A DNA stretch of 49,119 bases from Oscillospiraceae bacterium (GTDB lineage Bacteria > Bacillota > Clostridia > Oscillospirales > Oscillospiraceae), in NCBI GenBank assembly GCA_017461445.1, contig JAFTXW010000018.1, forward strand, positions 1 to 49,119, read 5' to 3'. Position numbers and translations under genes: made by a program. The stretch's first letter is position 1; each line of letters begins with the position of its first letter. This document shows, piece by piece, positions 29,458 to 37,514 of the stretch. The notes beneath the pieces were generated by a model, which searched no databases, was not told the DNA's origin, and saw only the letters and a list, made by a program, of their open reading frames with translations.

Positions 29458-32400
29458 ATGGAAAATACAGTCTATTTTCTGAATATGTTCCCGGACTATG
29501 AGCCGCCTGAGGAGCTGTACGCAGCCCTTTCTCAGGCGGCTATCGTTGCTGCGGACATCGATCCGGAGAGCCGGGGTGTTAGCGTTGCTGTCAACAGCCA
29601 GAAGTATATTCCGCAGCGGCTTTTGGATCAGGCGGGAGGGGATATCTGCACGCTTTACGGCCTGAAATATCTGAACCTGACGGCTACCCATCCGGAAACA
29701 GAATTGCAGAAGGTGGAGACAGGGGAACTTTTAAACCTCTTCGTCAGCCGCAATTCCATGACCCGGGGCAGCCTTGCCGGAGCCAAATGGGACTGGCAGG
29801 GAACTGATCTGCATATCAAGCTGCTGGCAAACGGAAAATTGGAGCTGGAAGAGCTTGTTCCCCAGGTGCAGACGGTTTTGCGGGAACGGTTCGCCACCCC
29901 TGTCACCATCACCATTGAAGCGGGTCAGACCCTTGAGGGCAAGGCTCTGTTCGATGCTATGGAGTCTATGCGGGGCTCCATGCTGGAAAAGCTGCCCACC
30001 GTGGCAGCCCAGCAGGCAAAACAGGCCGAAGCCAAGCCTGCCGCCCCCAGCGAGACCTTCTACGGCAAGCCCTTCAAAGGCAATGCCGTGCCCATGAAGG
30101 ACCTGAACATGGACATGGGCACCATCATCGTAGAGGGCCGTGTCTTTGCGGTGGACCACAAGGAGCTGAAAAAGCGTAACGCCTATGTGGTTAAGTTCGA
30201 TATGACCGACAATACCAATTCCATTCGCATCAGCCGCTTCATGGAAGCAGGAGAGGCCAAGCCCATCATCGACAACGTCAGCGTCGGTTCCGTGCTTCGC
30301 GTCCAGGGCAAGCTGATCGAAGACCGTTTCGAAAACGAAATGGTTCTCAAGCCCTACGCCATGTGCCCCGGCACCATGCCCAAGCGGAAGGACACCGCCG
30401 AGGGTATGAAGCGGGTGGAGCTGCATCTGCATACCTCCATGTCCAACATGGACGCACTTACCAGCACCAAGGCCGCCATCAAGCAGGCCGCCGCCTGGGG
30501 CCACAAGGCAATCGCCATCACCGACCACGGCTGCGTCCAGTCCTTCACCGATGCCCTCCATGTGGTCGAGGACTGGAAGGGCGCACCCAAGGTGGCTGGC
30601 ACCGATGAGACCATCAAGATCCTCTACGGCTGCGAGGGCTACTACGTCAACGATGTGGATGACCGCATTGTCGTCCACGGCACTAAGGACATGACCTTCG
30701 ACCAGGAATTTGTGGCCTTCGACCTGGAAACTACGGGCCTTTCCTCCCGCACCGACCGCATCATCGAAATTGGTGCGGTTGTACTGAAAAACGGCGAGGA
30801 GATCGATCGCTTCCAGACCTTTGTTGACCCGGAGCGGCCCTTAGACCGGAAGATCGTGGAGCTGACGGGCATCACGGACGAAATGCTGAAGGGTGCGCCC
30901 AAAATCGAGGAGGTTCTGCCTAAGTTCCTGAGTTTCATCGGCGACCGTGTATTGGTGGCCCACAATTCTGACTTTGATACCGGCTTCATCCGGGCGGAAT
31001 GTGCCCGGCTTGGCTATGAGTATAACTACACCGCGGCGGATACCCTGATCCTGTCCCAGAACCTTCTGTCCCATCTGAACAAATTCAAGCTGAATATTGT
31101 CTCCAACGCCCTGAGCCTGCCGGACTTCAACCACCACCGGGCAGGGGACGATGCCATGACCTGCGGCCTTGTGATGCACCGCCTGTGCCAGAAGCTGGAG
31201 GAGGAACACGATATCCATAATCTGCAGGCCATCAACCCTGCCATGATGGGCCTTCGCGCAGGCGGCCACATCAAGGACCGTCAGGCCCGGCACATCATCC
31301 TCTTCGCCAAAAACCAGGTGGGCCTGCGGAACCTCTACCATCTGATCTCTAATTCCAATTTGAAGCACTTCAAGCGTGTGCCCAGAATCCCCAAATCCGA
31401 GCTGATGGAGATGCGGGAGGGCCTGATCATCGGCTCCGCCTGCGAGGCGGGCGAGCTGTTCCAGGCCATTCTGGATCGGAAGAGCGACGACGAACTGAAG
31501 CGCATCGCTTCGTTCTATGATTTCCTGGAAATCCAGCCCCTGGCCAACAACATGTTTATGCTGGCAAAGGGAATCGCCAAGGATGAGGAAGAACTGCGGG
31601 AGTATAACCGCACCGTTGTTCGTTTGGGCAAAGAACTCGGCAAGCCTGTAGTCGCCACCGGCGACGTTCATTTCCTGAACCCCGAGGATGAGGTATTCCG
31701 CCATATACTGCTCGCTACCAAGGGCTTCGACGACGCGGACAAGCCCTGCCCCCTGTATTTCCGCACAACCGACGATATGCTGCGGGAATTCAGCTATCTG
31801 GGCGAGGAAAAGGCCTACGAGGTCGTTGTCACCAATCCGAATATGATTGCCGACATGTGCGAGACCCTGCGCCCCGTGCCCCACAACCTGTTCGCACCCA
31901 AGATCGAAAACTCCGTGGAGGATCTGAAAAGCCTGGTTTACGGTAAGCTCCATCGGCTTTATGGCGAGAATCCTCCCGAATCCTTTGTCAAGCGTGTAGA
32001 AACCGAGCTGAACGATATCATCACCTGTCACTATGACGTGATTTACATGTCCGCCCAGCGATTGGTGCAGAATTCTCTGGAAAACGGCTATCTGGTTGGC
32101 TCCCGTGGCTCCGTCGGCTCCTCCATCGTGGCCTATATGTCCGGCATCACGGAGGTCAATTCCTTCCCGCCCCACTACCGCTGCCCCAATCCAGAGTGTA
32201 AACACACTGTTCTGGATGTACCCAAGGGCTACAACTGCGGAGCGGATCTGCCTGATGCGGTCTGCCCTAAGTGTGGGTCTCCGCTGGAAAAGGACGGCTT
32301 CAATATCCCCTTCGAAACCTTCCTGGGCTTCGGCGGCGATAAGGTTCCCGATATCGACCTGAACTTCTCCGGCGAATACCAGGCAAAGGCACACCAATAT

Positions 32401-33774
32401 TGTATCTCCATGTTCGGGTCCTCTCATGTGTTCCGTGCGGGCACCATTGGCACCGTGGCAGAAAAGACTGCCTTCGGCTACGTGAAAAAGTACCTGTCCG
32501 AGCGTGGAAAAACGGCCACTAAGGCGGAAGAAGCACGTCTCGCCTCGGGCTGCGTCGGTGTCCGCCGTACCACGGGCCAGCACCCCGGCGGTCTGGTGGT
32601 CATCCCCCAGGAGAATGAGATCTGGGACTTCTGCCCGGTGCAGCATCCTGCTGACGACCCCAATTCCGATCAGATCACCACCCATTTTGAATACCACTCC
32701 ATGGAGGAAAACCTCCTGAAGCTGGATATGCTGGGCCACGATGACCCCACCATGATCCGCATGATGGAGGATATGACCGGCGTGGATGCCAAGACCATCC
32801 CCCTGGACGACAAGAACACCATGTCCATTTTCACATCCAGCAAGGTGCTGGGATATGAGGATGACAAGATCCTTGGCCCCACAGGCGCGGTAGCGGTGCC
32901 GGAATTCAATACCCGCTTCACCCGTGGCGTTCTGCTGGATACCATGCCCACCAAGTTCGATTTCCTGGTGCGTATCTCCGGCTATACCCACGGCACCGAC
33001 GTGTGGTTGGGCAACGCTAGGGATCTGATCACTTCCAAGACAGCTACGGTGGATGGCACCATCGGCTGTCGTGACGACATTATGATCTACCTAATCTCCT
33101 GCGGCATGCCGGAGAAGCGGGCCTTCAAGATCATGGAATCCGTCCGTAAGGGCAGGGGACTGCCCCCCGGAGCGGAGGAGGAAATGGTGGCCGCGGGCGT
33201 ACCCGACTGGTACATCGGTTCCTGCAAGAAGATCAAGTATCTGTTCCCCAAGGCCCACGCGGTGGCCTACGTTATGATGGCCTTCCGTATCGCATGGTTC
33301 AAGGTCTATCATCCCCTGGCTTTTTATTCTGCCTATTTCTACCGCCGCAGCCAGAAGGGCGGATTTGACGCAGTGCTGATGACCGGCGGCATGGAAAGCG
33401 TTGTTGCCAATATCGATGCCATCGACAATAACGAGGATGCCACCGCCAAAGACGAGGATTTGCTGACCACCCTGGAAGTGGTCTACGAATTCTACCTCCG
33501 AGGCTTTGAATTCACGCCCATCAGCATCTATGACAGCCATGCTACAAAGTTCCTTATTAAGGACGGCAAGCTGCTGCCTCCCTTTGTGGCAATCTCGGGG
33601 CTCGGTGAAAGTGCGGCCTGGGACTTGATGGAAGGCCGGGAGGGAAAGACCTTCCTGTCCATTGAGGAAGTAGCCGCCGCCTGCCCCAAGGTCTCCAAGA
33701 CCCATATCCAGATGCTGAAGGAAGCAGGTGCCTTCGGCGACCTGCCGGATACCAGCCAGGTCAGCTTCTTCTGA
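29458..33774 (+). CDS. polC: DNA polymerase III, PolC type
   Basis: This 1438-residue protein is the main replicative polymerase of Firmicutes. Visible parts in order: an N-terminal region, an OB fold (about 225-305), a PHP domain starting with VELHLHTS near 320, a 3'-5' exonuclease inserted in it with DLETTG near 422, a zinc-binding module with Cys909, Cys914, Cys936 and Cys939, and the polymerase active site PDIDLNF with Asp965 and Asp967. All landmarks are intact, so proofreading is expected. No good ribosome site precedes the ATG; it is probably read from the ispG transcript. No clear terminator follows. Confidence 0.97.
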   Translation: MENTVYFLNMFPDYEPPEELYAALSQAAIVAADIDPESRGVSVAVNSQKYIPQRLLDQAGGDICTLYGLKYLNLTATHPETELQKVETGELLNLFVSRNSMTRGSLAGAKWDWQGTDLHIKLLANGKLELEELVPQVQTVLRERFATPVTITIEAGQTLEGKALFDAMESMRGSMLEKLPTVAAQQAKQAEAKPAAPSETFYGKPFKGNAVPMKDLNMDMGTIIVEGRVFAVDHKELKKRNAYVVKFDMTDNTNSIRISRFMEAGEAKPIIDNVSVGSVLRVQGKLIEDRFENEMVLKPYAMCPGTMPKRKDTAEGMKRVELHLHTSMSNMDALTSTKAAIKQAAAWGHKAIAITDHGCVQSFTDALHVVEDWKGAPKVAGTDETIKILYGCEGYYVNDVDDRIVVHGTKDMTFDQEFVAFDLETTGLSSRTDRIIEIGAVVLKNGEEIDRFQTFVDPERPLDRKIVELTGITDEMLKGAPKIEEVLPKFLSFIGDRVLVAHNSDFDTGFIRAECARLGYEYNYTAADTLILSQNLLSHLNKFKLNIVSNALSLPDFNHHRAGDDAMTCGLVMHRLCQKLEEEHDIHNLQAINPAMMGLRAGGHIKDRQARHIILFAKNQVGLRNLYHLISNSNLKHFKRVPRIPKSELMEMREGLIIGSACEAGELFQAILDRKSDDELKRIASFYDFLEIQPLANNMFMLAKGIAKDEEELREYNRTVVRLGKELGKPVVATGDVHFLNPEDEVFRHILLATKGFDDADKPCPLYFRTTDDMLREFSYLGEEKAYEVVVTNPNMIADMCETLRPVPHNLFAPKIENSVEDLKSLVYGKLHRLYGENPPESFVKRVETELNDIITCHYDVIYMSAQRLVQNSLENGYLVGSRGSVGSSIVAYMSGITEVNSFPPHYRCPNPECKHTVLDVPKGYNCGADLPDAVCPKCGSPLEKDGFNIPFETFLGFGGDKVPDIDLNFSGEYQAKAHQYCISMFGSSHVFRAGTIGTVAEKTAFGYVKKYLSERGKTATKAEEARLASGCVGVRRTTGQHPGGLVVIPQENEIWDFCPVQHPADDPNSDQITTHFEYHSMEENLLKLDMLGHDDPTMIRMMEDMTGVDAKTIPLDDKNTMSIFTSSKVLGYEDDKILGPTGAVAVPEFNTRFTRGVLLDTMPTKFDFLVRISGYTHGTDVWLGNARDLITSKTATVDGTIGCRDDIMIYLISCGMPEKRAFKIMESVRKGRGLPPGAEEEMVAAGVPDWYIGSCKKIKYLFPKAHAVAYVMMAFRIAWFKVYHPLAFYSAYFYRRSQKGGFDAVLMTGGMESVVANIDAIDNNEDATAKDEDLLTTLEVVYEFYLRGFEFTPISIYDSHATKFLIKDGKLLPPFVAISGLGESAAWDLMEGREGKTFLSIEEVAAACPKVSKTHIQMLKEAGAFGDLPDTSQVSFF

Positions 33775-34070
33775 TACTCTTTTTATAAAATTTTCAATTT
33801 TTCATATAGATCTTTATATAAAAACTTCACTCCTGCGGAATATAGTTTTTGGTGTTAGTAAAAGATTCTGGTCTTGACCGTCAAAGTGCCAAAACGCCCT
33901 CTTTGGGGAGGGGATAAATGCACTTAACTGCATTTATACAAGCAATGAGCTGACGAATCTGTGTTTGATGGCTCTATTATATTGGGCAAATTGTTACACA
34001 TTTCGAACGGAGTCCAAATTTTTTAACTAACACCTAGTTTTTAATTGAATATCAGTATGATTCCATAAAC
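33775..34070. other. A+T-rich gap holding the MITE
   Basis: The region between polC and the small XRE gene has no open reading frame that looks coding. It holds the 184-bp MITE with its target duplications; the rest is A+T-rich filler, including TTATATAAAAA-type sequence after polC, but no convincing terminator. Confidence 0.6.
33851..34034. mobile_element. MITE-like element with 8-bp target site duplication
   Basis: The 184-bp element starts with GGTGTTAGT and ends with its inverted copy ACTAACACC. The similarity continues inward with gaps for about 25 bp. The sequence TAGTTTTT lies directly outside at both ends (33843-33850 and 34035-34042), a perfect 8-bp duplication. It has no transposase, so it must have been moved by an element elsewhere. 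Ends beginning GG and 8-bp duplications fit ISL3-type transposases, which is a suggestion only. Confidence 0.82.
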
Positions 34071-34099
34071 AAAGCCATCAGCGTTATGCTGATGGCTTT
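34071..34099. terminator. Terminator after the small XRE gene
   Basis: A 12-bp stem (34071-34082 with 34088-34099, loop GTTAT) with A-rich and T-rich sides, so it can work on both strands. Confidence 0.8.
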
Positions 34100-34119
34100 A
34101 CTATGTAAGGAGAAACGCA

Positions 34120-34362
34120 TTAATAGATCTCCTGCTCGATATTGCGGAACAGGTTTGAATCAAAAAATGTGGGCAGATCGATCTCCAGCCCGTCACAGAT
34201 CTTCTGCACGGTGGCAACTGTGACCGAATTGTTTCTCCCGGAGATCATGTTATGCAGAGTTGACTGGGTGATACCACACAGGGAACACAGGCCGTTCAGA
34301 GTTAGGTCATTTTTATTGCATAATTCGATGATCCGCAGCTGAAGTGCTTCTTTTATACGCAT
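34120..34362 (-). CDS. XRE-family regulator, 80 residues
   Basis: This short protein is a helix-turn-helix of the XRE/Cro type (LTLNGLCSLCGITQSTLHNMISGRN is the core, followed by TVATVQKICDGLEI). It has no further domain. AGGAGG lies before the ATG. An imperfect hairpin-like repeat TCACT-CAAA-AGTGA (34408-34421) sits upstream and may be its operator. It stands alone between the terminator and a divergent-looking spacer. Targets are unknown. Confidence 0.85.
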   Translation of the reverse strand: MRIKEALQLRIIELCNKNDLTLNGLCSLCGITQSTLHNMISGRNNSVTVATVQKICDGLEIDLPTFFDSNLFRNIEQEIY

Positions 34363-34486
34363 TGGACTTACCTCCTAATTTTGTTGACGCGTATATATGT
34401 ATGCAGTTCACTCAAAAGTGACAACAAACTAAAAAATGAGTCAACTTTCGATGCGATGAAAATTCCCGAACTGACGGATCAAAATA

Positions 34487-34515
34487 GGTCTCCGCAAACG
34501 AAGTTTGCGGAGACC
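34487..34515 (-). terminator. Terminator of the SH3-domain lipoprotein gene
   Basis: A 13-bp perfect stem (34487-34499 with 34503-34515, loop GAA), followed in the minus-strand RNA by TATTTT. Confidence 0.85.
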
Positions 34516-34535
34516 CTGCCTTACCAAATATGGAA

Positions 34536-35624
34536 TTATTCGTCCATGTCTACATAGTCCATGGAGATCCAGCCCTTGCTGATGCAGCCCCAGGTCTTGC
34601 CGTCAACCTTGACCTGGTGGAGGATCTCAACGGTTGCGCCCTTGTTCAGGCTGCCCACACTTTCATAGTTGGTGCCGGGACCGCTGCGGATGTTCAGACC
34701 GTCGCCGGTGATGGTGCCGGTGCCGCTGTTCTCACCCTTGGTGCCGTCCACATAGACATAACCCATGGAGATCCAGCCCTTATCGGTGCAGCCCCAGGTG
34801 GTGTCACCGATCTTGATGGTCTGCAGAACATTGACCCGATCTCCGAAGTCGTAGGAGGCTACCCGGTCGTAATCGGTGCCGGGGCCGCTGCGGACATTCA
34901 GCTGGGTACCGGTGACGATACCCTTGCAGGCATTGGTGCCGGTGGTGCCGTCCTGATAGACATAGGTCATGGAGACCCAGCCCTTATCGGTGCGGCCCCA
35001 TCCGTTCTTGACTTCCAGAATGGTGATTCGTGCGCCGTAGGTGTAGCTGCCCACCTTTTCACCGTTGGTGCTGGCCTCCTTGCGGATGTTCAGCTCGCTG
35101 GCGGTTACAACGGCCTTAATGCTGGTGCCGGTATTGGAATTATCCTTGCCGGAGGTGTCTTCGGGTTTGGTTTCGTCGGGAGTGGTTTCATCGGGGGTGG
35201 TGCTGTCGGGCTCAGTGGGCTCAGCACCGCTGGTGGTGCTTAGTTTGTCCATAGCTACCCAGCCTTCCCGGATCATGGCCCATTCTACGCCCTCTGCGAA
35301 TTCAGTGGCAAGGATCTCGACCCGGTCGCCGTCGCTCAGATAACCGATGACGGTTGCATCAGAACCGACAGAGCGGAGGACATTCACCTGGCCCACAGCG
35401 TAAGCAATAATGGGTTCATCATCAGGCGTGGAAGGCTCGGTATCCGTGGGATTAGTGCTGCCGGAGGGATCTGTCTCGACCAGGTTCAGGCTGGGGTTCG
35501 GGCCGGAGCCGTCCGTGGGATCAGGCTTCCCACCAAAACAGCCGCTCAGCATGCCGGCTGTCAGAACCAGTGCCAGGGTCAGAGAAAGAATGCGGATGTA
35601 CTTTTTTGTGAAGGGGCAATTCAT
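34536..35624 (-). CDS. Lipoprotein with four SH3b domains
   Basis: This 362-residue protein has a lipoprotein signal (lipobox MLSGC, lipidated Cys29), a linker rich in Thr, Pro, Ser and Asp, one SH3b-like domain (about 75-130), a second such linker (about 134-168) and three more SH3b domains (about 170-225, 235-292, 303-360) with LNIRSGPGTNYE-type motifs. Bacterial SH3b domains bind cell-wall peptides. It should sit on the outer membrane face and contact the wall, with no enzyme domain. The nearly identical repeated modules suggest internal duplication. It has its own promoter and terminator. Confidence 0.9.
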   Translation of the reverse strand: MNCPFTKKYIRILSLTLALVLTAGMLSGCFGGKPDPTDGSGPNPSLNLVETDPSGSTNPTDTEPSTPDDEPIIAYAVGQVNVLRSVGSDATVIGYLSDGDRVEILATEFAEGVEWAMIREGWVAMDKLSTTSGAEPTEPDSTTPDETTPDETKPEDTSGKDNSNTGTSIKAVVTASELNIRKEASTNGEKVGSYTYGARITILEVKNGWGRTDKGWVSMTYVYQDGTTGTNACKGIVTGTQLNVRSGPGTDYDRVASYDFGDRVNVLQTIKIGDTTWGCTDKGWISMGYVYVDGTKGENSGTGTITGDGLNIRSGPGTNYESVGSLNKGATVEILHQVKVDGKTWGCISKGWISMDYVDMDE

Positions 35625-35659
35625 AATGTTACCTCCCTTTCATAAATTTTCTCAAGAGT

Positions 35660-35689
35660 ATTATAACGAAAAAACAGGGCCCTTGTCAA
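35660..35689 (-). promoter_or_regulatory. Promoter of the SH3-domain lipoprotein gene
   Basis: On the minus strand TTGACA (35689-35684), 18 nt, TATAAT (35665-35660). Confidence 0.88.
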
Positions 35690-35815
35690 TAGGATAAGAA
35701 TTTCTTAATAAACCAGTGGGTACCATAGCTGGTATTTCTTGTATAGAATTTACAAACCGTTCATTTTATGCGTGTCCAGTGGGACGGAAAAGTTTGTTTG
35801 AAACCAACGGAATAC

Positions 35816-35845
35816 TTGACAAAAGAATGGATACAATGGTAAAAT
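35816..35845 (+). promoter_or_regulatory. Promoter of the cysS operon
   Basis: TTGACA (35816-35821), 18 nt, TAAAAT (35840-35845). The 115 bp before it (35700-35815) hold nothing else that I can identify. Confidence 0.75.
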
Positions 35846-35851
35846 ACATGA

Positions 35852-36045
35852 GAATTAAATATCGCGTTGAACGGAAAGAGTACCCTGAACGCAACCGCAG
35901 AGAGCCTGGGCCGTCGGCTGGAAGCCCGGGTGGGGAGGGCAGGGGAAAGTGCGTCCGGGAGCGAAAGCAGCCAAAAGTGATAAATGAGAGTGGAACCGCG
36001 GCTTTAACCGCCTCTTGTACCGGTGTGGTATAAGAGGTTTTTTTT
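35852..36045 (+). ncRNA. T-box riboswitch for cysteine (tRNA-Cys)
   Basis: The leader of cysS contains the conserved T-box core TGGAACCGCGG (35991-36001), a long stem I region with an AGAGAGCCUGGG-like stretch, and a specifier TGC at 35950-35952 (a cysteine codon) in a GAAAGTGCG context. The terminator (stem 36011-36021 with 36027-36037, then eight T) can be replaced by pairing to the T-box core. Uncharged tRNA-Cys should therefore raise expression of the operon. Confidence 0.93.
36011..36045 (+). terminator. T-box terminator
   Basis: Stem CCTCTTGTACC (36011-36021) with GGTATAAGAGG (36027-36037), including a G-U pair, followed by TTTTTTTT. Confidence 0.9.
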
Positions 36046-36098
36046 ACCCCATAAAAGCAACCCAACAAAGTGGAAAATAACACATGGAGGAAACCAAT

Positions 36099-37514
36099 AT
36101 GTATCTTTATAATTCCCTGTCCCATAAGAAGGAACTGTTTGTTCCCAATAACCCCGAGATCGTCAAAATGTACACCTGCGGCCCCACGGTATACCACTAT
36201 GCCCACATTGGCAACCTGCGCACCTACATTATGGAGGACGTGCTGGAAAAGGCCCTGCGCTACTCCGGTTATAATGTCAAGCGGGTCATGAACATCACCG
36301 ACGTGGGCCATCTGGCTTCCGATGCCGATACCGGCGAGGATAAGATGGTCAAGGGTGCCAAGCGGGAAAATAAGTCCGTCATGGAGATTGCTCAGTATTA
36401 CACCGACGCGTTCTTTGCCGACTGCGAAAAGCTGAACATCAAGAAGCCTGATGTCATTGAGCCTGCCACCAACTGCATTGATGAGTATATCCACATGGTG
36501 GAGACCCTGCTGGCAAACGGAAAGGCATATTTTGTCGGCGGCAACGTATATTTCGACACCTCTACGCTGGATAAGTATTACGTATTCAACGACCATGACG
36601 AGGAGGACCTGGCTACTGGTGTCCGGGAAGGCGTGGAGGAGGACACCAACAAGAAGAACAAGAACGACTTCGTCCTCTGGTTCACCAAGTCCAAGTTCGA
36701 GGATCAGGCCCTGAAATGGGACTCTCCCTGGGGTGTTGGCTATCCCGGCTGGCACATCGAGTGCTCCTGCATCTCCATGAAGCACCTGGGCGAGGATCTG
36801 GATATCCACGCCGGCGGCATCGACAACGCTTTCCCCCACCACACCAACGAGATCGCCCAGTCCGAAAGCTACCTGGGCCATAAGTGGTGTAACTACTGGT
36901 TCCATGTCCACCACCTGAACACCGATACCGGTAAGATGTCCAAGTCCAAGGGTGAGTTCCTGACGGTGTCCCTGCTGGAAAAGAAGGGCTACGATCCCAT
37001 GGCCTACCGCCTTTTCTGCCTCCAGAGCCATTACCGCCGGAACCTGGTTTTCTCCTGGGAGAACCTGGATAATGCTGCCGTTGCCTACGAGAAGCTGATC
37101 GCCAAGATCGCTACCCTCAAGAACGACGGCGAGATCGAGACCGAAGCCTTCAACAAGCTGAAAGCCCGCTTCGAGGGTGCGCTGAACGGAGACCTGAACA
37201 CCTCCGTGGCAGTTACCGCCGTTTACGATGTGCTGAAGGCCAAGTGCAACGATGCTACCAAGCTGGCCCTGCTGGCAGACTTTGATCAGGTATTGTCCCT
37301 GAACCTGCTGTCCGCCGCCGAGAACCTGCGCAAGAAGCAGGCCGAGGAGGAAGCCGCCAACGCCGATCCCGAGATCGACGCGCTGGTAGCCGCCCGTACC
37401 GCCGCCAAGAAGGCCAAGAATTTCGCGGAAGCAGACCGTATCCGTGACGAGCTGAAGGCCATGGGCGTGGAGATCATCGATACCCCCCAGGGCACCAAAT
37501 GGAGAAAAGTATGA
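36099..37514 (+). CDS. cysS: Cysteine--tRNA ligase
   Basis: This 471-residue class I synthetase charges tRNA-Cys. It has the TCGPTVYHYAHIGNLRTY start with the zinc ligand and HIGN, the WHIECSCIS zinc-binding block and the catalytic KMSKSKGE. ATG 36099 is chosen over ATG 36084 because GGAGG at 36086-36090 lies between them. It is the first gene under the T-box; its stop codon overlaps polA by 4 nt. Confidence 0.96.
   Translation: MYLYNSLSHKKELFVPNNPEIVKMYTCGPTVYHYAHIGNLRTYIMEDVLEKALRYSGYNVKRVMNITDVGHLASDADTGEDKMVKGAKRENKSVMEIAQYYTDAFFADCEKLNIKKPDVIEPATNCIDEYIHMVETLLANGKAYFVGGNVYFDTSTLDKYYVFNDHDEEDLATGVREGVEEDTNKKNKNDFVLWFTKSKFEDQALKWDSPWGVGYPGWHIECSCISMKHLGEDLDIHAGGIDNAFPHHTNEIAQSESYLGHKWCNYWFHVHHLNTDTGKMSKSKGEFLTVSLLEKKGYDPMAYRLFCLQSHYRRNLVFSWENLDNAAVAYEKLIAKIATLKNDGEIETEAFNKLKARFEGALNGDLNTSVAVTAVYDVLKAKCNDATKLALLADFDQVLSLNLLSAAENLRKKQAEEEAANADPEIDALVAARTAAKKAKNFAEADRIRDELKAMGVEIIDTPQGTKWRKV

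Noticed and set aside
30841-32991. Minus-strand frame of 716 codons opposite polC
   Set aside because: Same antisense effect as above; polC is fully supported by its active-site motifs.
36084-36098. ATG 36084 as the cysS start
   Set aside because: The GGAGG ribosome site overlaps this codon and serves the ATG at 36099, which also gives the usual family N-terminus.
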